From contig CAJTSE010000005.1 in NCBI GenBank assembly GCA_910578815.1, positions 185,225 through 249,224 on the forward strand: a DNA stretch of 64,000 nt, written 5' to 3'. The notes under the pieces were generated by a model. That model saw nothing but the letters and a program-made list of their open reading frames with translations, had not been told where the DNA came from and did not search any database. Made by a program: the position numbers and the translations under genes. This document shows positions 58,755 to 64,000 of the stretch, piece after piece. The DNA comes from an uncultured Acetatifactor sp. (GTDB taxonomy: Bacteria > Bacillota > Clostridia > Lachnospirales > Lachnospiraceae). Within the stretch, counting starts at the first letter, position 1. The number at the start of each line of letters is the position of its first letter.

Positions 58755-58783
58755 ATCATAGCACAAAAAAGGATATACTTCAA
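58755..58783 (-). promoter_or_regulatory. Sigma-A-type promoter for leuCD
   Basis: TTGAAG (58778-58783), 17 bases, TATGAT (58755-58760) on the minus strand, giving a leader of about 100 bases. Confidence 0.75.
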
Positions 58784-58803
58784 ATATTAGTTATTGATAC
58801 TTT

Positions 58804-61215
58804 TTACGCAGATTCAATGACTGCCTGTTCCGTCACCTTCCAGGTGGTAATGACTTTAAACAGGTCTCCGTCCAGCTCCAGGCGCAAGTCGCCTCCCTGA
58901 AGTTCCGTAAAACTCTTGGCAATGGCCAGCCCAAGGCCGGACCCTTCCGTATTGCGGGAAGCGTCTCCCCGGACAAAGCGTTCCGTCAGATCCGTGGAAT
59001 CTACCGTAAGCTCCTGTGCGGAAATATTCTTAAGGGTAATGACAACTGTGTCATCAATTCTGAAGCCGTTGACATAAACTCTGGTACCCTTCATGGCATA
59101 TTTGGCAATATTTCCAAACAGATTTTCATAAATCCGATAGGTCTTCTGGCTGTCTAAGGAAATCAACACCTTTTCGTCCGTTAAATTCATTCTCAGCTCC
59201 AGATTTGCCGCCTCTATCTTATCGGACATTTCGAAAGCCACCTGCTTGATCAGGCTCATAATATCCACTGCCGTCAGATTTAAGGTTATGTTTTGTGAAT
59301 TTGCCTTACTGACTTCGAACAAATCCTCAATCAACGCCTTGAGCCGCAGGGACTTCAGTTCCAGTATATTTAAATATTCCCGGCGCTGGTCTGTTGTGAT
59401 GTTTTCTTCCTTTAACAGGTTAACATAGGTTATGATGGCAGTAAGAGGAGTTTTTAAGTCATGGGATACATTGGTAATCAGCTCTGTCTTCAGCTTCTGG
59501 CTTTTAACCTCATCATCCACCGCCTTGCGGAAGCCGTTCTGAATCTTTATCAACTCAGGCTTAAAAGGTTCAAAAACGCCGATGTCCTCCTGAATGCTGA
59601 CGTTTAAGTTCCCTGCCGCCATCTCGTTTGTGGCTTTTAGTAAAATACTGTACTTTTTCTGCAAGTTGCTGATATACTTTCTCAGGAGCAAATACAGCAA
59701 TACAGAATAAACTACGGTAATCATTAACCCGCCAAACCAGAGGCTGCTGATCACAAACAGGATCAATGCATTGACCAGAACGATCCGCAAAATCATTTTA
59801 TGCGCATTTTTTGTCAGGTCAAGATGCTCCAGCCCGTAATAAGCAGCCAGCAGCTTGCTCTTTATATAGGGGAAAAATCGGTAAATCAGGCTTTTCTCCT
59901 TAATATAACATTTCAGGCCCTTATCCGGAACAACCCGTAAGCATACTCCCAGATACCAACCCGGAAAAAAAGCACAGCTTAATACCGCAAGGCTGCAGAC
60001 CTCCGCCAGTACCCAGGCCAGTTCCGGGGCAGCCCCCAGCCAGGAAATGATGTTTTCCGCCAACATGCCGCTGGCGGCTAAGGCCACATGGCGAATCAGG
60101 GCGGACATCAGCCCTGCCGCTAATATTCCAATCAGCACCAGCAGCTCCAGGCAGGGTGAAAACATGCCCTTTTCCTTCCAGGGCTTTGCCTTTCCCGGTA
60201 TCGGCAGAAGCATCCCCAGCAGTAATGCTCCAAGAAGAAATATCATCAAAAACTGCATCAGTCCAGTGTCCATATAAGCCCGTTCCGGATAGCCAATATC
60301 AGTATACGGGACCATAAAAAAACGATTGTAGGTAGTCTGCGAAATATTGTCAATGTCTAAATAAAATGTACCGCTTAAATCAGACATTTTTGTTTCGGGT
60401 ACCATATAAATGACGGTGCAGTCCTTGGGGGGGGCAATATCCCCAAACCGGCAGAACTGCTTCATATTGGACGATAACAGGGAAGAAAGGCTCCTTTGCT
60501 TTGTCACAATATTTGCATTTTTCCTTACCCTGTCTTCATTCTGGCTCTTAACATCTCCTACGGATACATTGCCTGCGCTGTCAACGGAAAAACTGATCAG
60601 GAAAAAGCTGTCGCTGAAATCTCCCTGCAGCAAAGCGGAAACGCGCCGCTCGGACATATTGGTCAAAGATTCTCCCGTGACATCATTCTTGATGTAATAA
60701 TCATAATAACGATTCAGATATTCAAAATTATCCTGCAGACCATCAAAATAAGCTTCCATCTGCTGAAGCTCATTGCGCATTTGCGACGCCAGCTCAATAT
60801 TCTCCAAAAGCTCTGCAGGTATCCCTGAAATACCGGATTTTTTCTCTGCAGTCGATTCTGTTATTCCCGGATTCCGGCTGTCGGCACGTTGACGTTCTTC
60901 CTCCAAAATCTCTTCCGACCAGCTCTCAGGTTCCAGAAGCTTCTCATATCCCTCGTCCGGCCTGAAATAAAGCTCTGCAAAATTAAGCCATGTGCCGTTT
61001 TCCACATTGTACAAATCCTGCCAGAGCAGGTAAATACTTTCCTGGAGCCATTCCATGGTAGTTGTCTGTTCATAAGGATTCCCCTCCCATTTGCCTGCTT
61101 TTTCCCGGAATTTACCGTAAAACATTGTCAGCACAACAGACACGCCCAGGCATACCAACAGCCCCCATAATATCCAGGAAACATGCTTTTTTATGGCTAT
61201 AACGTATGCACTCAT
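58804..61215 (-). CDS. Multi-pass sensor histidine kinase
   Basis: 803 aa membrane histidine kinase. One N-terminal helix (about 12-32) is followed by an extracytoplasmic domain to about 315, and then about six further helices. The HisKA dimerisation domain carries the phosphoacceptor His in NVSHDLKTPL, and the HATPase domain the N-box NLFGNIAKYAM and G-box EGSGLGLAIAKSF. The extracellular part (about 280 residues) has no recognisable ligand domain. ATG 61215 follows AAGGGAGG; 41 bases separate it from the response regulator stop. Confidence 0.9.
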   Translation of the reverse strand: MSAYVIAIKKHVSWILWGLLVCLGVSVVLTMFYGKFREKAGKWEGNPYEQTTTMEWLQESIYLLWQDLYNVENGTWLNFAELYFRPDEGYEKLLEPESWSEEILEEERQRADSRNPGITESTAEKKSGISGIPAELLENIELASQMRNELQQMEAYFDGLQDNFEYLNRYYDYYIKNDVTGESLTNMSERRVSALLQGDFSDSFFLISFSVDSAGNVSVGDVKSQNEDRVRKNANIVTKQRSLSSLLSSNMKQFCRFGDIAPPKDCTVIYMVPETKMSDLSGTFYLDIDNISQTTYNRFFMVPYTDIGYPERAYMDTGLMQFLMIFLLGALLLGMLLPIPGKAKPWKEKGMFSPCLELLVLIGILAAGLMSALIRHVALAASGMLAENIISWLGAAPELAWVLAEVCSLAVLSCAFFPGWYLGVCLRVVPDKGLKCYIKEKSLIYRFFPYIKSKLLAAYYGLEHLDLTKNAHKMILRIVLVNALILFVISSLWFGGLMITVVYSVLLYLLLRKYISNLQKKYSILLKATNEMAAGNLNVSIQEDIGVFEPFKPELIKIQNGFRKAVDDEVKSQKLKTELITNVSHDLKTPLTAIITYVNLLKEENITTDQRREYLNILELKSLRLKALIEDLFEVSKANSQNITLNLTAVDIMSLIKQVAFEMSDKIEAANLELRMNLTDEKVLISLDSQKTYRIYENLFGNIAKYAMKGTRVYVNGFRIDDTVVITLKNISAQELTVDSTDLTERFVRGDASRNTEGSGLGLAIAKSFTELQGGDLRLELDGDLFKVITTWKVTEQAVIESA

Positions 61216-61256
61216 ATGATCCTCCCTTGCATTGTAACCGTTACACTGTGCCCCAA

Positions 61257-61967
61257 TCATTGCTTGTCGATCTTATACCCTACGCCCCAGACAACCTTTA
61301 AGTATTTTGGATTCTTGGGGTCAATCTCAATCTTCTCCCTGATATTCCGTACATGCACCATGATGGTATCAGTGTTTACAGCCTTTTCGTTCCAAATCCG
61401 CTCATAGATCTCATCGGCGGAAAACACTCTTCCTGGATTCCTGATCAGAAGATGTACGATCTTAAATTCCATGGGTGTCAGCTTTACAGGCTCTCCGTCC
61501 ACGGACACTTCTACGGTATCCTCATTCAGTTCCAGCCCGCCGATGGTATAAATATGGTCGCCGCTCCCTTCGGTATTCACCGCCTCCAGATACTTGGAAT
61601 ACCGCCTTAAATGAGAATTTACCCGTGCCAACAGCTCCAGCGGCGTAAAGGGCTTGGTAACATAGTCGTCCGCCCCCATGTTCAGACCCATGATCTTATC
61701 CACTTCTTCGGACTTTGCCGAGAGCATGATTACCGGAAATTCCTGCTCCATAGCCCGCAGCTTCATCAGCATGGTAATGCCGTCCATGACAGGCATCATA
61801 ATATCCACAATGGCTAAATGCAGCTCTTCCTGCTCTACAATCTTCAAACCCTCGGCACCGTTGACAGCCTGAAAGACCTGATAGCCCTGATTCCGCAGAT
61901 AGATTTCAATTCCCTCCCGAATATCTCTGTCGTCCTCAACTACTAAAATCTTAAACTTATTTTCCAT
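61257..61967 (-). CDS. OmpR-family response regulator
   Basis: 236 aa. The receiver domain has the acidic pocket VEDDRDI, the phosphoacceptor Asp55 in VDIMMPVMDG, and Lys in VTKPFTPLELLARV. The C-terminal winged-helix DNA-binding domain ends with NIREKIEIDPKNPKYLKVVW and GVGYKI. It is the cognate partner of the adjacent kinase. ATG 61967 is the family-like start (MENKFKILVVEDD); GAGGGGAAACGGA lies upstream. Confidence 0.93.
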   Translation of the reverse strand: MENKFKILVVEDDRDIREGIEIYLRNQGYQVFQAVNGAEGLKIVEQEELHLAIVDIMMPVMDGITMLMKLRAMEQEFPVIMLSAKSEEVDKIMGLNMGADDYVTKPFTPLELLARVNSHLRRYSKYLEAVNTEGSGDHIYTIGGLELNEDTVEVSVDGEPVKLTPMEFKIVHLLIRNPGRVFSADEIYERIWNEKAVNTDTIMVHVRNIREKIEIDPKNPKYLKVVWGVGYKIDKQ

Positions 61968-62020
61968 TGATCCGTTTCCCCTCATGCTGTTTTTTAAGCG
62001 GCCTTGCATCAAGCACAAAT

Positions 62021-63220
62021 CTATGCTCTCAGCGCACCGGAGTATATCGGTACCGGTCTGCCTGCCGCTATTTCATTATAGACGCGGACCGCCTCTTTCG
62101 CAACCGTTTCTTCCCGGTACTGCAGACCGGAAGCGTATGCGTTTTCTGAAAGCCGGGATCTGTCCGTCCGCCCTTCGCAAAAATCAAGAAGCGTATTTGC
62201 GTAAAGTTCTTTATTCTCATCCGTTAATATGCCATTGATACCTGTGTCTACCAGATCCTCCACTCCGGAAGCACGCAGGGCCAGCACCGGCGTGCCGCCT
62301 GCAAAGGCCTCCAGCACCACGATTCCCTGGGTTTCTGTCTTGGAGGCAAAGCAGAAGGCGTCTGCCGCCGCAAAGTAAGCGGCCGTCTCTTCATTCGCCA
62401 GCATCCCGGTAAATACCACCTCTTCCGTAAGCTCCAGCTTCCTGCACAGGCGTTCATATACCTTCCGATCCGGTCCGTCGCCCACGACTATCATCCGAAA
62501 GGGCTTACGGTAACGGCTCTTAAACAGAGCCAGACTTTCCAGCAAAAATCCTACATTCTTTTCCTGAGCCAGCCTGGACACCGTGAGCAGGAGCGGAATC
62601 TGTTCACTGCCGCGAATACCGCATCCGTATTGTTCTCGGATCCGGTTTTTTTCCGTCTCGGTCACCCGGTAATTTCTTTCTTCAATGCCTGTAGGCAGAA
62701 TGCCCAGTCTGTGTGCAGGGACCTTACAGTCCTTAACAAGATAATCCCTTATACCGGCCGTAGGAGCAAAAATAAAGTCGCAATGCTTTAAAAAAGTATG
62801 CAGGTAAAGAGGCATCACCCTGTCCAGCTTTGCAATTCCTTTTGTATAGCATTCCACATATTTCTCATAACGGGTATGATAAGTAAATACGAGAGGAATA
62901 TTGTATTTCCTGGACAGATAAACCGCAGTCCGGCCAATCAGCATGGGATGATGCACATGAATGACATCAAATTTATGCTTCTTAAATTCCTTTTCGATTT
63001 TCAGATCAAAGGGATTGGGAAGCACAATCCCGCCAATAAATTTTTTGACAAGGGTCGCATATCGGAATACATTTTCTTCCTGCTCCTGTTCCTCATAGGA
63101 GGGAGCAAAAACGGTTACCTGATGCCCGCAGGATTCCAGTCCGCGCTTTAACCTTTCAATGGATATGGGTACTCCGCCAACCATTGGTTTATAATTATTT
63201 GTCATAAGTGCAATCCGCAT
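62021..63220 (-). CDS. GT4-family glycosyltransferase
   Basis: 399 aa retaining GT-B glycosyltransferase. The N-terminal half has GGVPISIERLKRGLESCGHQ and the HVHHPMLIGRTA loop; the C-terminal half has VGDGPDRKVYERL and the EX7E-type ETQGIVVLEAFAGGTPVLAL. Relatives build glycolipids such as mono- or diglucosyldiacylglycerol; an envelope lipid glycosylation role fits its neighbours. AGGAGG precedes ATG 63220. It lies 19 bases after the DedA gene. Confidence 0.88.
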   Translation of the reverse strand: MRIALMTNNYKPMVGGVPISIERLKRGLESCGHQVTVFAPSYEEQEQEENVFRYATLVKKFIGGIVLPNPFDLKIEKEFKKHKFDVIHVHHPMLIGRTAVYLSRKYNIPLVFTYHTRYEKYVECYTKGIAKLDRVMPLYLHTFLKHCDFIFAPTAGIRDYLVKDCKVPAHRLGILPTGIEERNYRVTETEKNRIREQYGCGIRGSEQIPLLLTVSRLAQEKNVGFLLESLALFKSRYRKPFRMIVVGDGPDRKVYERLCRKLELTEEVVFTGMLANEETAAYFAAADAFCFASKTETQGIVVLEAFAGGTPVLALRASGVEDLVDTGINGILTDENKELYANTLLDFCEGRTDRSRLSENAYASGLQYREETVAKEAVRVYNEIAAGRPVPIYSGALRA

Positions 63221-63239
63221 TTTTTCCTCCTTCTGTCCC

Positions 63240-63755
63240 TTACGCCGCGCCAAACAGTTTAAAAACCTGGTCTCCCATCACATATCCGGCTCCTACAAAC
63301 ACAAAATTCCATATGAATATGCCGGCCGTTGAACTGCATACATATTTTACAAGGTCCATCTTGACCACGCCTGCAGGAATGGAAATCAACGTGCGGAGCA
63401 TGGGAATCAGCTTGCCCAAAAACACGCCGAGACAACCCTTATCCCGAATCCAGTCAAACACCTTTTCCAAAGAATCCTTTTGTTTCGGAAAGCGTTTCAC
63501 ATATGCCTTTAAAAAGACCTCTCCGCCCTTTCGACCCAATCCGTACAGCAACAGACTGCCCAGCAGACCAGCGGCAACCGTTATCACCATGACCCAGCCA
63601 AAATGAATGTTTCCTCTTGCCGCCATAATGCCGGACAACGGCATGATGATACCGGCCGGGAAACCGGGAAGATTCAAGTATTCCAGAAAAACGATAATGA
63701 AGATGGCGATAGCGCCGTATTTGGTAAAATAAAGAGTCAGTGTTTCAATATCCAT
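63240..63755 (-). CDS. DedA-family membrane protein
   Basis: 171 aa SNARE-associated/DedA (VTT) family protein with about four to five membrane helices and the sequences FLEYLNLPGFPAG, GRKGGEVFLK, and LGKLIPMLRTLISIPAGV which holds the conserved Arg. DedA proteins include undecaprenyl phosphate and phospholipid flippases. AAGGAG is about 12 bases upstream of ATG 63755. It heads the GT4-two-component run. Confidence 0.88.
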   Translation of the reverse strand: MDIETLTLYFTKYGAIAIFIIVFLEYLNLPGFPAGIIMPLSGIMAARGNIHFGWVMVITVAAGLLGSLLLYGLGRKGGEVFLKAYVKRFPKQKDSLEKVFDWIRDKGCLGVFLGKLIPMLRTLISIPAGVVKMDLVKYVCSSTAGIFIWNFVFVGAGYVMGDQVFKLFGAA

Positions 63756-63860
63756 AGCATTAGTATTCTCCTTTGTGGGATTTACTATAGCGCCGAAACT
63801 TAAATCAATCCGGCAGAAAATTAAAAAGAAATTCTAAAGAGAAATGAAGAAAACAGAAAA

Positions 63861-63890
63861 ACCGCAGTCCGGGGAAACCCGGCCTGCGGT
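63861..63890 (-). terminator. Rho-independent terminator for a gene beyond the window
   Basis: ACCGCAG TCCGGG (63861-63873) pairs with CCCGG CCTGCGGT (63878-63890) with one mismatch and a GAAA-type loop; the minus strand has TTTTTCTGTTTT behind it. It should stop a transcript entering from the right. Confidence 0.8.
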
Positions 63891-63912
63891 CCATATTCTG
63901 TATATGCAGTAC

Positions 63913-64000
63913 AGTGTATACTTCGAGTCCAATGTACTCTTCGAGTCCAGTGTACTCTTCGAGTCCAGTGTACTCTTCGAGTCCAGTGTACTCTTCGAGT
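63913..64000. repeat. 18-bp tandem repeat reaching the window end
   Basis: Units start at 63913, 63931, 63949, 63967 and 63985 with consensus AGTGTACTCTTCGAGTCC; only the first two carry differences. The last is cut at the window edge, so the array continues. Each unit contains the short palindrome ACTC/GAGT. No unique spacers, so not a CRISPR. Confidence 0.9.

Noticed and set aside
63756..63840. Promoter for the dedA operon
   Set aside because: A TATAGT is present, but no acceptable -35 lies at 16-18 bases.
63913..64000. Possible CRISPR array at the window end (and at 9602-9686)
   Set aside because: Units are directly adjacent with no unique spacers and there are no cas genes.

Overview
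The window looks like a chromosomal segment of a spore-forming, low-to-mid GC Firmicute, most likely a Lachnospiraceae (clostridial cluster XIVa) member. Evidence: YlbJ and GerW sporulation proteins, a short-form HisG with HisZ, RecU, the rpmB-yloU-yloV-recG cluster, a HisF-like/HisIE fusion, and strong GGAGG-type ribosome binding sites. Most genes lie on the minus strand in tight operons. I see no rRNA, tRNA, CRISPR array, prophage or insertion sequence. Identifications rest on reading motifs by eye; no database search was run.

Layout. 1-6.7 kb: an unrecognised ORF, a chromosomal-type tyrosine recombinase behind a TtcA-like thiolase, then on the plus strand rubrerythrin, an AI-2E-type permease, dtd and a flotillin. 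6.8-16.1 kb (minus): two tandem chimeric lipoproteins (propeller-like part plus solute-binding-like part) followed by a radical-SAM / DUF2344 / RNase E-G / Nudix operon. 16.4-20.2 kb: a small membrane protein and a HelD-type RNA polymerase-recycling helicase with an unexpected C-terminal domain resembling the N-terminal beta-sandwich of GH31 glycosidases. 20.5-25.9 kb: hisZ-hisG-hisD-hisB-hisIE from a strong sigma-A-type promoter. 26-33.9 kb: recU, an acetyltransferase, a frameshifted pseudogene, pseudouridine synthases, HAD and SDR enzymes, ylbJ and a cell-wall amidase. 34-40.7 kb: a type IIA topoisomerase pair with a tiny membrane protein between the subunits, rsmD and coaD. 40.7-46.3 kb: degV, recG, fakA-like yloV, yloU and divergent rpmB. 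46.5-50.8 kb: a sporulation/coiled-coil operon and a degenerate HD-GYP protein. 50.9-58.7 kb: U32 protein, zapA, ruvAB, a MATE pump, leuCD. 58.8-64 kb: DedA, a GT4 glycosyltransferase and a two-component system.

The most unusual features are (i) the HelD-GH31 N-domain fusion; (ii) short tandem repeats in many intergenic gaps, two of which (63 bp before coaD, 68 bp before the HD-GYP gene) share one architecture: a TCCGCT/AGCGGA hairpin, a Shine-Dalgarno, a start codon, and a TTGAAA...TTTCAAC hairpin; (iii) a third, unrelated 59-bp start-proximal array before the topoisomerase operon; (iv) the paired propeller/solute-binding lipoproteins with no ABC permease nearby.
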